Part shown: one piece after another, positions 8,135 through 16,371 of the stretch
How positions within the stretch are numbered: the stretch's first letter is position 1
How the letters are laid out: each line of letters opens with the position of its first letter
Source of the DNA: Bacilli bacterium
Lineage (GTDB): Bacteria > Bacillota_I > Bacilli_A > RF39 > UBA660
Direction of reading: 5' to 3'
Assembly: GCA_900757295.1 (NCBI GenBank)
Contig: CAAENH010000157.1
Span: 1-32,204, forward strand
DNA: 32,204 nt
Made by a program: the position numbers and the translations under genes
Notes under the pieces: generated by a model
The model's input: only the letters and a program-made list of their open reading frames with translations
Databases searched by the model: none
Told to the model about the DNA's origin: nothing

Positions 8135-8368
8135 TTATATTAAAAACTCTTGTATTTCCTGAGTAGACATTGTTTTACCTTGAGATACAATAACACCATC
8201 AATAATAAGAGCAGGAGTATTTGTAATTCCATATTTGTTTATAGAGGTAGAGTCATTCAAATCTTGGATTTTTATAGTATCATCATATCCTGTAACTACT
8301 TGTCTAACCAACTTGCTGAGTTTCATTCCATTATTTGTATCAGTTCCTACAAGTTTTATTTTTATTAT
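8135..8368 (-). CDS. Thioredoxin-fold small protein without CxxC, non-canonical start
   Basis: From the first ATG (8326) the product has 63 residues, and that ATG has no usable ribosome site. The same frame extends upstream to a good AGGAG site (8380-8376) and reads IIKIKLVGTDTNNGMKL before that region, exactly where the small redox-active thioredoxin family has its first strand and GTGCPNC loop. The C-terminal half has the conserved KYGITNTPALIIDG (cis-Pro loop), VSQGK and a final helix. No ATG, GTG or TTG lies between the AGGAG site and 8326, so initiation probably uses ATA at 8368 (7-nt spacing). Otherwise the gene has lost its start. Both family cysteines are replaced (GTDTNNG), so it cannot act as a normal thiol oxidoreductase. 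Confidence 0.6.
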   Translation of the reverse strand: MIKIKLVGTDTNNGMKLSKLVRQVVTGYDDTIKIQDLNDSTSINKYGITNTPALIIDGVIVSQGKTMSTQEIQEFLI

Positions 8369-8449
8369 ATCACTTCTCCTTTCTACACTCTAATAATATT
8401 ATTTAAATGTGAAATATTAGTGATAAAAAAGAAAAGAATATGAAAAGTT

Positions 8450-10186
8450 TTATTTTTTTACATTAGTAATTCTTGTAGGATTAGAACTAATTCCTTTACC
8501 TGTATTAGGAACAAAAGATGAATGAATTTGATCAACAATAAATATACTTAAAATTATCCAAACCACAGAAGTTAAGATTTTCTTATTGAATTTTTTTAAT
8601 ACATTATCGATATATGGAGCAATAGCATAAACAACAGCAATTCCGCCTAAACCAAATACTAATAAATTTTCCAAACAAATTCGTCCATTTAAATTTAAGA
8701 AATAACCAGAATAATTCCACCAACGCATTCCATCATGTGTTAATTCTAAATAAACTGAAGTAAAATATTCAACTATTCCGCAAAGTAAAACCGCATATAA
8801 AAACTCTAATTTTGGTTTATTACGATATTTATTTAAAATAGTTAATATTAAAATACCTCCTGAACCATATATAGGAAGCCATGGTCCAAATAAAACTCCT
8901 CTATTTACAAAATTTCCTCTTTTTATTAAATGAAGCATTACTTCCCAAGTCCAACCAATCATAGAAAATATTAAAAATAAAGCTATTATAGATATTACTG
9001 TATACCCTTTTAAATAATTTACTTTATCAATTTTCATTTTTCTTTCTTTCTCTTTAATAGGAGAAAGTCTAATAGGATAAGATTTCTGTTTTAAAATATT
9101 CTTATCACCTTCTATTTTCATTTTTAATGCAGCTAAATCATTGTATTTTGCACTAAATTCTTCACTATATAATGTTATACCAAAGTATTTTAACATAAAT
9201 CCTTTAAAACCATTTAAGGCTATATCTTCTTTCTTTATTACTTCTTCTTTTATTAAAATATCAGAATATGTTTCATTTAATAGTTCTTTATCAGCTAAAG
9301 AATATAAATATGTATCACTCAAATTATAACTTAATTCAACTTTCTTTATTAAAGCATCTGATCGTACTTTAACAAAGAACTCACTTTCTACACATAATTT
9401 ATAAGGATTTGCATAAAATATTCCAACTAATCCAAATGTAAATAAATCTAATAAGTCCCATAATATAAATGACAAGTCTATTTTAAATAATCTCCATTTA
9501 TAGCCTTGCATCATATTTTGAGATAATTTAATAACTTCATTGGCTTTCATAGAAGGATTTTCTGCTAATATATATGGTACTAATCTATAACTGTAATGTT
9601 TAATAACTCCTCCTATTATTGTAAAGTCCCACAAAAATTGATATAAACGTTTAATAAACATTGTAAAAACTATATTAAAACTATATTTACTATGAAATAA
9701 ATAAGCTATTCTATGAGCAGGAATCTGATCATATAACCTAGCTTCTAAAAAACTTCTTCTTATAATTACAGAAAGAATTCCTTTTATATAATAATAAATA
9801 ATAAACAGGAACATAAAACTTAATATTACTAATAATAATATTAATATATTTTTACTATTAATTATAGAAATAACAAGATCTTTAAATAGTGCAGAAACAT
9901 TATTAGATGAAAAAGTATTAATTGCTGTAGCAAAAATACCTTTTTTCTTACTAAAAGCAGGATTACTTTTAATATCTTTTACTATTTTATTTTTTTCTTC
10001 TATAACTTTGTTATTTTTACCTCTAAATGATCCAACTATATTAGTTAGATTTTGTCCTTTTATTAAAGTTAATGAATTAGAAAATTCACTATTAAAAAAA
10101 GCAGACAATAAGCATAAAAATATTAGTAATAAATAATGTTTTTTTATTGTCTTTTTACTCTTTGACTTTAATTCTTTTATTTTCAT
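8450..10186 (-). CDS. DUF975 - CmpB-type permease fusion membrane protein
   Basis: The start is taken as the ATG at 10186, giving 578 aa; a GTG three codons earlier (10195) is the alternative. The N-terminal ~290 residues match DUF975: a Lys-rich start before a membrane helix, then YILAENPSMKANEVIKLSQ, MMQGYKWRLFKIDLSFILWD and FYANPYKLCVESEFF. The C-terminal ~190 residues match the putative ABC-transporter permease family CmpB (PF06541): FSMIGWTWEVMLHLI, FVNRGVLFGPWLPIYGSGG, EYFTSVYLELTHDGMRWWNY and a final helix pair. No ATPase gene is next to it, so a transport role is not demonstrated. Its substrate and function are unknown. I count about ten membrane segments. Confidence 0.75.
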   Translation of the reverse strand: MKIKELKSKSKKTIKKHYLLLIFLCLLSAFFNSEFSNSLTLIKGQNLTNIVGSFRGKNNKVIEEKNKIVKDIKSNPAFSKKKGIFATAINTFSSNNVSALFKDLVISIINSKNILILLLVILSFMFLFIIYYYIKGILSVIIRRSFLEARLYDQIPAHRIAYLFHSKYSFNIVFTMFIKRLYQFLWDFTIIGGVIKHYSYRLVPYILAENPSMKANEVIKLSQNMMQGYKWRLFKIDLSFILWDLLDLFTFGLVGIFYANPYKLCVESEFFVKVRSDALIKKVELSYNLSDTYLYSLADKELLNETYSDILIKEEVIKKEDIALNGFKGFMLKYFGITLYSEEFSAKYNDLAALKMKIEGDKNILKQKSYPIRLSPIKEKERKMKIDKVNYLKGYTVISIIALFLIFSMIGWTWEVMLHLIKRGNFVNRGVLFGPWLPIYGSGGILILTILNKYRNKPKLEFLYAVLLCGIVEYFTSVYLELTHDGMRWWNYSGYFLNLNGRICLENLLVFGLGGIAVVYAIAPYIDNVLKKFNKKILTSVVWIILSIFIVDQIHSSFVPNTGKGISSNPTRITNVKK

Positions 10187-10202
10187 AAATACCACTAGCT
10201 TT

Positions 10203-10211
10203 ATTATAGCA
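10203..10211 (-). promoter_or_regulatory. Extended -10 upstream of the DUF975-CmpB gene
   Basis: TGCTATAAT on the minus strand lies about 17 bp before the ATG. The predicted leader is very short. There is no convincing -35. Confidence 0.35.
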
Positions 10212-10238
10212 TAGTTTTAAATTAAAATTAAAGTTTAA

Positions 10239-10928
10239 CTATTTTTGATTGCTTAATGTTCTTTTTAAAACATTTTTTTCTTTTAATTCTAATCTTTCTA
10301 ATTTAGTATTAATAAATTTAATTGATTTAGAAATTACTTTAAATATAGTGCTTTGACATACCCCATATTCTCTAGCAATTTCACTTTGACTTTTTCTTTT
10401 AGTATTATTTAAACCATAAAACATTGTAATTATTCTTTTTTCTTTTTCAGGTAAACATTCTACTAATTCATTTACTATTTCAAATAATTCTTTTTCTTCA
10501 TAATCTTCTTCAATATTAATATCTTTATTTGGTAAAAGATTTTCTAGTAAAACCGATTCCTTTAGTGAAGAAAATTCTATTGGCGTGCTTAAACTAATAT
10601 TTTGTGAATTCTTTTTTTCTCTACGCAAAAACATTAGTATTTCATTAATTATACATCGACTAGCATAAGTGATAAAAGCAATATTCTTATCTAAATCAAA
10701 AGTATCAATACTCTTTATCAATCCAATCGTACCATAAGCTATTAAATCATCTTCATCAAGTTTTAAATTATGAAAATATCTATTAGCTAAATATATTACC
10801 AATTTAATATTTCTTTCAATCAATATTTTTCTCGCATTCTCATCATTTTCTTTAACTCTTTTTAAATAATAATTAGTTTGCTCTTTACTTAGTACTTCTA
10901 AATCTTCTATTCCATCAAGTATATACAT
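10239..10928 (-). CDS. Sporulation-type RNA polymerase sigma factor (SigE/SigK-like)
   Basis: The 229-residue sigma-70 family protein has region 2 (NARKILIERNIKLVIYLANR, DDLIAYGTIGLIKSIDTFD, then ITYASRCIINEILMFLRR) closely resembling the mother-cell sporulation factors SigE and SigK. Region 4 ends with a helix-turn-helix (SQSEIAREYGVCQSTIFKVI). It lacks the N-terminal pro-sequence of pro-SigE/pro-SigK. Region 4.2 differs from the usual RIEKR ending. The gene has an AGGAG ribosome site. It stands alone, with no spoIIGA or other sporulation gene beside it. It could serve sporulation or another alternative programme; the family call is firm, the exact orthology is not. Confidence 0.85.
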   Translation of the reverse strand: MYILDGIEDLEVLSKEQTNYYLKRVKENDENARKILIERNIKLVIYLANRYFHNLKLDEDDLIAYGTIGLIKSIDTFDLDKNIAFITYASRCIINEILMFLRREKKNSQNISLSTPIEFSSLKESVLLENLLPNKDINIEEDYEEKELFEIVNELVECLPEKEKRIITMFYGLNNTKRKSQSEIAREYGVCQSTIFKVISKSIKFINTKLERLELKEKNVLKRTLSNQK

Positions 10929-10982
10929 TATTTTCTCCTATCTATACTGCCTATAATAAAAAACTACTAACAGCTAAAAATA

Positions 10983-11015
10983 AATAAAAAAGAAGAAATT
11001 AATTTTACTCCTTCT
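10983..11015 (-). terminator. Terminator of serS
   Basis: On the minus strand AGAAGGA (11015-11009) pairs with TTCTTCT (10997-10991) with one G-U pair and is followed by a T-rich tract. It overlaps the serS stop codon. Confidence 0.6.
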
Positions 11016-12303
11016 ATATATTTATTGGTTTTATAACTTCTTTACCACCCATGTATGGTTGTAAAACTTTTGGTATTTTAATCGATTTATCTTCTTGATA
11101 ATTATTTTCTATCAACGCTATAAGAGCACGTGTTGAAGCAAGAACTGTGTTATTTAAAGTTGTAACATATTCATTACCATTATTAGTTTTCATTCTAATT
11201 CCTAAACGTCTTGCTTGAGCATCTCCTAAAATAGAACAAGAACCTACTTCAAAATATGTTTTTTGTCTAGGTGACCAAGCTTCAACATCACAAGATTTAA
11301 CTTTTAAATCAGCTAGGTCTCCACTACAACATTCTAAAGTACGAACAGGTATATCTAAGCTTCTAAAAAGTTCCACTGTATACTGCCACATTTTATTATA
11401 CCAATCCATTCCTTCTTCTTTTTTACAAAGAACGACCATTTCTTGTTTTTCAAACTGATGAACACGATAAATACCACGTTCTTCAATACCATGAGCACCT
11501 ACTTCTTTTCTAAAACATGGAGAATAAGAAGTCATTGTAATTGGTAAACTATCTTCTTTAATAATTTGATTTTGAAATTTGCCAATCATTGAATGTTCAC
11601 TAGTACCTATCAAATAAAGATCTTCGCCTTCAATTTTATACATCATAGCATCCATTTCATCAAAAGACATAACTCCAGTTACAACATCACTTCTTATCAT
11701 AAATGGTGGAATACAATAAGTAAATCCTTTATCTATCATGAAATCTCTAGCATAAGAAAGCATTGCTGAAGAAAGACGAGCAGCATCACCCATTAAATAA
11801 TAAAAACCATTACCACTTGTTCTACCTGCTGAATCTTTATCTAAACCATTAAAGCTTTCTAAAATATTAGCATGATATGGTATTTCATAATCAGGTACAA
11901 CTGGCTCCCCATATTTTTCTATTTCAACATTATGAGAATCATCTTCACCTATTGGAACTGTACCATCTATTATATTAGGAATAACCATCATTCTTTTTTT
12001 AACTTCGGCATTTAAAGTTTCTAATGTTTCATCTATAGTTTTTAATTCATCATTAATGTTTTTAACTTCATCTTTTATTTTATTTGCTTCATCAATATTT
12101 TTTTCTCTCATAAGACTACCGATTTGAGTACTTAATGTATTTCTTTTTGAACCAAGTTCATCTCTTTTTATTTTATTTTCTTTAACTTTACTATAAAGTT
12201 CTACTACTTCATCTACTAAAGGTAATTTTTTGTCTTGAAATTTCTTTTTAATGTTTTCTTTAACCTTTTCTTTATTCTCTACTACATATTTAATATCTAA
12301 CAT
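11014..12303 (-). CDS. serS: Seryl-tRNA synthetase
   Basis: This class II aminoacyl-tRNA synthetase charges tRNA-Ser (and tRNA-Sec where present). It has 429 residues, the normal length. The N-terminal long coiled-coil arm (~residues 25-110) binds the long variable arm of the tRNA. Motif 2 is seen as SYSPCFRKEVGAHGIEERG followed by YRVHQFEKQE. The serine-binding segment is LIGTSEHSM. Motif 3 is NNTVLASTRALIALIENNYQ, followed by the typical ending IPKVLQPYMGG. It is controlled by the serine T-box leader at 12304-12520. Confidence 0.97.
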   Translation of the reverse strand: MLDIKYVVENKEKVKENIKKKFQDKKLPLVDEVVELYSKVKENKIKRDELGSKRNTLSTQIGSLMREKNIDEANKIKDEVKNINDELKTIDETLETLNAEVKKRMMVIPNIIDGTVPIGEDDSHNVEIEKYGEPVVPDYEIPYHANILESFNGLDKDSAGRTSGNGFYYLMGDAARLSSAMLSYARDFMIDKGFTYCIPPFMIRSDVVTGVMSFDEMDAMMYKIEGEDLYLIGTSEHSMIGKFQNQIIKEDSLPITMTSYSPCFRKEVGAHGIEERGIYRVHQFEKQEMVVLCKKEEGMDWYNKMWQYTVELFRSLDIPVRTLECCSGDLADLKVKSCDVEAWSPRQKTYFEVGSCSILGDAQARRLGIRMKTNNGNEYVTTLNNTVLASTRALIALIENNYQEDKSIKIPKVLQPYMGGKEVIKPINI

Positions 12304-12520
12304 TTCTTTTTCCTTTCTAAATAAAAACGCACTACTTGCTTAAGGAGCAAAGTAATGCGGTACCATCCTTTATTTTTCTTAATTTAAATAACGGCTTAAA
12401 CCGGAGTTTATTAAACTCTCTAGAAAGTAGATTCATAAATAATTATTTATTAGTTTACACCAACCACTAACTCTCTACAAAATATATTATTTATTACTAT
12501 TCTTTCATCATTGATTTATG
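12304..12520 (-). promoter_or_regulatory. Serine-specific T-box riboswitch leader of serS
   Basis: The minus-strand leader has all the parts of a T-box. The Stem I distal motifs AGAGAG and GTGGTTGGTG lie at about 12457-12474. A specifier segment GAATCTAC (near 12427-12434) contains UCU, a serine codon. The T-box core AAAGGATGGTACCGC is at 12371-12357 and overlaps the 5' arm of a terminator ending in T5. Uncharged tRNA-Ser would pair at UCU and at the T-box bulge to favour the antiterminator and raise serS expression. The Ser specifier agrees with the gene it controls. The 5' limit is set from the predicted transcription start. Confidence 0.93.
12322..12359 (-). terminator. T-box intrinsic terminator
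   Basis: On the minus strand CGCATTACTTTGC pairs with GCAAGTAGTGCG (one bulge, one G-U pair) around TCCTTAA and is followed by TTTTT. The 5' arm overlaps the T-box sequence, giving the mutually exclusive antiterminator. Confidence 0.88.
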
Positions 12521-12525
12521 TATTT

Positions 12526-12554
12526 ATTTTATCACAAGTAAGTATGTTAATCAA
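12526..12554 (-). promoter_or_regulatory. Promoter of the serS T-box transcript
   Basis: Minus strand: TTGATT (12554-12549), an exact 17-bp spacer and TAAAAT (12531-12526). The start of transcription would be near 12519, just before the first T-box stem. Confidence 0.6.
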
Positions 12555-12593
12555 ATTCTTTTTATCTTTTTTTCAAACAATCTTATACGACAA

Positions 12594-13019
12594 TTATTTC
12601 CCATAGTTTTCTAAAACTTTTTTAATTCCATTATAAGGTAAAAAAGCACAATGCTTTCTATTTTTTTGCTTATAAATATCTTCAAATACAATAGCATTAC
12701 CTAATGATTCATTATTATATTCTCTTTCTTCTAACATATTTTCAAAAGTATTTATATAATCAATTGCTTCACTAACAGTTTTACCTATTAGTTCTTGAAT
12801 CATAATAGATGTAGATGCAGTAGAAATAGCACACGCTTCACCATCAAACTTTATGTCTTTTATAATATTATCTTTAATTAAAATATTTAAATCAATATTA
12901 TCAATACAAGATTCATTATTAGTATTCACCTTAATATATTCACTATCATCGATATTTTCTTTATTATATGGTTTTAGATAATTTTCCATAATAATTTCTC
13001 TTTTTATTTGTTCATCCAT
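12594..13019 (-). CDS. sufU: SufU zinc-dependent sulfur-transfer/scaffold protein
   Basis: SufU accepts persulfide sulfur from SufS in the Gram-positive SUF system of Fe-S cluster assembly. The 141-residue product has the three conserved cysteines: Cys38 (ESCIDN), Cys63 (GEACAISTAS) and Cys124 (KHCAFLPYNGIKK). The usual first motif is CGD; here it is CID, so the Asp needed for zinc/sulfur exchange is kept. The start overlaps the sufS stop by 1 nt (TAATG), indicating translational coupling. In most Bacillota sufB follows sufU; here the gene is followed only by the serS T-box promoter region. Confidence 0.93.
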   Translation of the reverse strand: MDEQIKREIIMENYLKPYNKENIDDSEYIKVNTNNESCIDNIDLNILIKDNIIKDIKFDGEACAISTASTSIMIQELIGKTVSEAIDYINTFENMLEEREYNNESLGNAIVFEDIYKQKNRKHCAFLPYNGIKKVLENYGK

Positions 13020-14215
13020 TATAACATCTCCGTAATTATTTTTTCTTTATTGCTAAGTAAAGAAACTAATTTATCAACATCTTCATAAGTATTATAAAAA
13101 TATAAGCTAACACGGCAGGTATTTTTTACACCAGTTTCATTCTTTAATATTTTAGCGCAATGATTTCCTGCTCTTACACAAACATTATATTTGTTTAAAT
13201 AATAAGCCACATCTTGAGAAAAAACATCATCTACATTAAAAGCAACTATACCAGAATCACTATTAATATTAATAATATCAACATGATTAATTTTTTCTAA
13301 CTTATCAACTAAATAAGAGCGTAGATCTTTTTCATATTGATAAATATTATACATTCCAATTTTTTGCAAATATTTTATCGCTTCACCGAAGCCAATTACT
13401 CCAGCAATATTAGGAGTTCCTGCTTCTAAACGCGTAGGAAGAGATTTTAACAATACTTCGTATTCATTATCGAATGATTCATTCATTCCTCCACCTAAAT
13501 TCATTGGTTCAACAGCTTCAAGTAACTCTTTTTTTCCATAAAGAACGCCAACACCAGTTGGTCCACACATCTTATGAGCAGAAAAAGTTAAAAAGTCACA
13601 ATCTAAATCTTGAACATCAACTTTCATATGAGGCACACTTTGAGCACCGTCAACAACAACAAAAATATTATTTTCATGAGCAAATTTGCAAATTTCTTTA
13701 ATTGGCCTTTTATCTCCAATAACATTTGTAATTTGAGCTAAAGCAATAATTTTAGTTTGAGGAGTTATAATACTTTTTAAATTTTCTAAAGTAACATGGT
13801 GATCTTTTGTTAAAGGAATATATTTAATTTTAGCATGACTTTGTTTAGCAATTCTAAACCAAGGTAAAACATTAGAAGCATGTTCACTCTTAGTTAAAAT
13901 AATTTCATCATTAACATCTATTAACCTTTCAAAAAAACCAGATACAATAATATTTAAGCTTTCAGTACATCCACTAGTAAAAACTATTTCTTCTTTTGAC
14001 TTTGCATTAATAAACTCTTTTACTAAATCTCTTGTATTTTCATATTCCATATCAACTTTATATGAAATATCATAATCTCCTCGATGAGCATTTGCACAAT
14101 AATTAGAATAATAATCAGCAATTTTGTCTATAACGCATTTTGGTTTAAATGTTGTGGCACCATTATCTAAATATGTAATATTTTGCTTAAACATAGGAAA
14201 ATCTTCTTTGTTCAT
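13019..14215 (-). CDS. sufS: Cysteine desulfurase SufS
   Basis: SufS is a PLP enzyme that takes sulfur from cysteine and passes it to SufU. The 398-residue group II (SufS/CsdA-like) product shows the PLP-phosphate site TSGCTES, the cofactor-stacking VVVDGAQSVPHMKVD and the Schiff-base lysine in FSAHKMCGPTGVGVLYG. The catalytic loop cysteine is in VRAGNHCAKIL. It starts at an ATG after AAAAGGAGGTG, 14 nt after the sufD stop. It is the third gene of the sufC-sufD-sufS-sufU operon. Confidence 0.96.
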   Translation of the reverse strand: MNKEDFPMFKQNITYLDNGATTFKPKCVIDKIADYYSNYCANAHRGDYDISYKVDMEYENTRDLVKEFINAKSKEEIVFTSGCTESLNIIVSGFFERLIDVNDEIILTKSEHASNVLPWFRIAKQSHAKIKYIPLTKDHHVTLENLKSIITPQTKIIALAQITNVIGDKRPIKEICKFAHENNIFVVVDGAQSVPHMKVDVQDLDCDFLTFSAHKMCGPTGVGVLYGKKELLEAVEPMNLGGGMNESFDNEYEVLLKSLPTRLEAGTPNIAGVIGFGEAIKYLQKIGMYNIYQYEKDLRSYLVDKLEKINHVDIININSDSGIVAFNVDDVFSQDVAYYLNKYNVCVRAGNHCAKILKNETGVKNTCRVSLYFYNTYEDVDKLVSLLSNKEKIITEML

Positions 14216-14229
14216 AATACACCTCCTTT

Positions 14230-14892
14230 TTAAAATATTTTTTTCTTTATTTCATCATTAAAAATTTCTAATACAAATCCTTTTTCTAATAATTTTGTAG
14301 CAGTTTCATTATCTAAGCCTTTTGCTTTCAAATAGAATAACTCATCACTATTAATTCCTGACATTGTAGTAAAATGATCAGCTTGAACTTCATTAGATGA
14401 AACTAACATGTTAGGTTTTATTTTATTTTCAAAGTTATTTAAATTTAATATTCTAACATCTTCTTGCATAATATTATTAATAGTATTTTCTAATACATTA
14501 CCATCAACCTGAATATCTACAGAACCTTTATCTTGAGTAATACATTTAGTTTTCAAAATATTATTGATATTGCTTCCATTCATATTAGTTTGAATAAATA
14601 TTTTACTATTTTCTGTTATAACATAAGCAATATTGCCAATAAATTCACTATTATTTTCCATATTAACTATTAAGTTATAATTAATTTGAGCATTATTTTT
14701 AAAAACATTTAATTCTAAAGAACTGTTCTCTTTTATATTAAAAATAATTTCTAAATCTTTCCACGAAGTATTTAAATCATTTATTACAACTTTATTTTTA
14801 ATATCAATTATGACTTTAGATACATTTAAATCAATATTAATATTTTCGTTATTAAATTCCATTACTTCATTTTCTACTAATATATTATTCAT
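14230..14892 (-). CDS. sufD: Short SufD/SufB-family Fe-S assembly protein
   Basis: SufB/D-family proteins form a beta-helix platform that SufC drives. This copy is about 220 residues, roughly half the usual 430, and lacks most of the N-terminal part. The C-terminal core is conserved: NNFENKIKPNMLVSSNEVQADHFTTMSGI corresponds to the family's L..KP.L.I...DV.ASHGAT.G, followed by FYLKAKGLDNETATKLLEKGF (family YL..RGL....A..LLV.GF). The Cys/His of the usual ASHGA site is changed to ADHFT. The ATG at 14892 overlaps the end of sufC; ATG 14901 and GTG 14907 are alternatives. It is called sufD by operon position. No sufB is present in the window. Confidence 0.82.
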   Translation of the reverse strand: MNNILVENEVMEFNNENINIDLNVSKVIIDIKNKVVINDLNTSWKDLEIIFNIKENSSLELNVFKNNAQINYNLIVNMENNSEFIGNIAYVITENSKIFIQTNMNGSNINNILKTKCITQDKGSVDIQVDGNVLENTINNIMQEDVRILNLNNFENKIKPNMLVSSNEVQADHFTTMSGINSDELFYLKAKGLDNETATKLLEKGFVLEIFNDEIKKKIF

Positions 14893-15637
14893 GAACTTCA
14901 TTCTCACTTACATTAAATGCCTCAAATCCTTGTTCATCTATAATATTTGCTAATGAAGCATCACCATTTTTTATTATATGACCATTATTTAAGATAGATA
15001 TTTTATCAGGATGTAAATATTTAAATACTTTGGTATTATGAGTAATAATTAAAATAGAAGGTTTATATTCTAAATAATATTCTTTTAAAGATTTCATAAC
15101 AGTTTTAAAAGAATCAACATCCAACCCAGAATCTACTTCATCTAAAATAATAAAATTAGGCTTTAACATCCATAAATGAATCAACTCATTCTTCTTTCTT
15201 TCACCACCACTCATACCATAATTGATATCACGATGAATAAAACTAGATGGAACATTTAACTTTTCTGTTATTGCTTTTAATTCTTTATGAAATGCTAAAA
15301 TATCTACTTGCTTATTTGTTTTATTTGATAAAGCCATACGTAACATTTCACTATTTGATACTCCAGGTATAGCTATCGGCGTTTGATTTAATAAAAAAAA
15401 TCCTAATTTAGCACGTTCATCAGTTGCTAATTCATTTATATTTTGACTATTATATATTATATTACCATTAATAACATGATAATTTGGGTCATTTAATAAT
15501 ACTTTACATATCGTACTTTTGCCTACTCCATTAGGACCCATTAAAGCATGTATTTCATGATCTTCTATATTTAAATTAAAATTATTTAATATTGTTTGTT
15601 CATCTGCTTGGACTGTAATATTTTTTATTTCTAACAT
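14885..15637 (-). CDS. sufC: Fe-S assembly ATPase SufC
   Basis: SufC is the ABC-type ATPase that drives the SufB/D scaffold. The 250-residue product has Walker A GPNGVGKST (~34-42), the Q-loop region LLNQTPIAIPGVSNSEMLR typical of SufC, signature YGMSGGERKKNE, Walker B FIILDEVDSGLD and the switch His in LIITHN. It is cytoplasmic, not a transporter. It is the first gene of the suf operon, with a GGTGGTGAT ribosome site and an extended -10 upstream (15656-15664). Confidence 0.96.
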   Translation of the reverse strand: MLEIKNITVQADEQTILNNFNLNIEDHEIHALMGPNGVGKSTICKVLLNDPNYHVINGNIIYNSQNINELATDERAKLGFFLLNQTPIAIPGVSNSEMLRMALSNKTNKQVDILAFHKELKAITEKLNVPSSFIHRDINYGMSGGERKKNELIHLWMLKPNFIILDEVDSGLDVDSFKTVMKSLKEYYLEYKPSILIITHNTKVFKYLHPDKISILNNGHIIKNGDASLANIIDEQGFEAFNVSENEVHE

Positions 15638-15655
15638 TATATATCACCACCAATT

Positions 15656-15664
15656 ATTTTAGCA
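15656..15664 (-). promoter_or_regulatory. Extended -10 of the suf operon
   Basis: TGCTAAAAT on the minus strand lies 19 bp before the sufC start and immediately after the upstream gene's terminator. Confidence 0.4.
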
Positions 15665-15695
15665 TAAAAAAAGAAAAGTTTATACTTTTTCTTTT
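15664..15695 (-). terminator. Terminator of the 15694-17749 three-gene unit
   Basis: On the minus strand AAAAGAAAAAGT pairs with ACTTTTCTTTT (one-base bulge) around ATAA and is followed by TTTTT. It overlaps the stop codon of the membrane-anchored protein gene. Confidence 0.6.
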
Positions 15696-16371
15696 AGTCA
15701 TTTTTCACGAAAGCTTTTAAAACTACTATTACTGGAGTTACATCATGTTGATTATACATTTTATCTTTCAATATTTTTTTACTGTCTTTGTCTAAATAAT
15801 GAACTTTATCATCATCTTTGCTATTATCTTCAATCCAATATGAAGAGTTATATATATAATCTTTATTTGCACTTGTATAAAGACCATTTTCGATTTTAAA
15901 ATTCCCTATTTTTACTATTTCATTCATATTAGGTAGTCTAACATTTCCAACATAAGACCAAGAAGCTGTATTAGAGGCTAAAAAATCATATATGTATTCA
16001 GTTGTATAATTACATGCACTTTCATTTTCACTATTACATTCATCACTAAGATAAAAAGCACTTGTTCCAATTGGTTCTGCAGCTAGTAATGTATAAGTCG
16101 TTTCATCTTCACTTAAGATATAAAATTGTTTAGTTTCCTCTGCATTTATGGATACTGTAACAATTTGACCATTATTTTTTATTTTCTTTTCATATTCTTT
16201 TTGCTTCTTCTTATTTTCTTTTTCTTGCTCACTAGTTGAATCTAAGAAGTTTTTATCAAACATCTCTAAATTTTTAATTCTATTATACGTATTATATAGT
16301 AAGTAACCAAGCATACTTAAAATAGCAATTATTACTAAAATTATTAATAATATCTTTTTCTTTTTTTTCAT
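15694..16371 (-). CDS. Membrane-anchored extracytoplasmic protein of unknown function
   Basis: The 225-residue product starts with a Lys-rich tail and one membrane helix (~residues 7-27, no cleavage or lipobox cysteine visible). A charged Lys/Glu coiled linker (~45-70) is followed by an outer domain. That domain contains VRLPNMNEIVKIG, SSYWIEDN and the ending VTPVIVVLK, the pattern seen in many Bacillota surface or prophage-linked proteins with a C-terminal beta domain (RLPT.E...W...RPVI.L), here similar to but not confidently matched with DUF6273-type domains. Two cysteines (SDECNSENESACNY) may pair. It is the last gene of a three-gene unit, overlapping the RNA methylase stop by 1 nt. Confidence 0.6.
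   Translation of the reverse strand: MKKKKKILLIILVIIAILSMLGYLLYNTYNRIKNLEMFDKNFLDSTSEQEKENKKKQKEYEKKIKNNGQIVTVSINAEETKQFYILSEDETTYTLLAAEPIGTSAFYLSDECNSENESACNYTTEYIYDFLASNTASWSYVGNVRLPNMNEIVKIGNFKIENGLYTSANKDYIYNSSYWIEDNSKDDDKVHYLDKDSKKILKDKMYNQHDVTPVIVVLKAFVKND

Noticed and set aside
8150..8443. Plus-strand 97-codon open frame
   Set aside because: It is antisense to the thioredoxin-like gene and its ribosome-site region, has no ribosome site of its own and has shadow-like Ile/Ser/Tyr composition.
9141..9329. Plus-strand 62-codon frame
   Set aside because: Antisense shadow of the DUF975-CmpB gene, no ribosome site.
13474..13701. Plus-strand frame rich in His and Gln
   Set aside because: It is antisense to sufS, which is strongly supported; the composition reflects the complementary codons.
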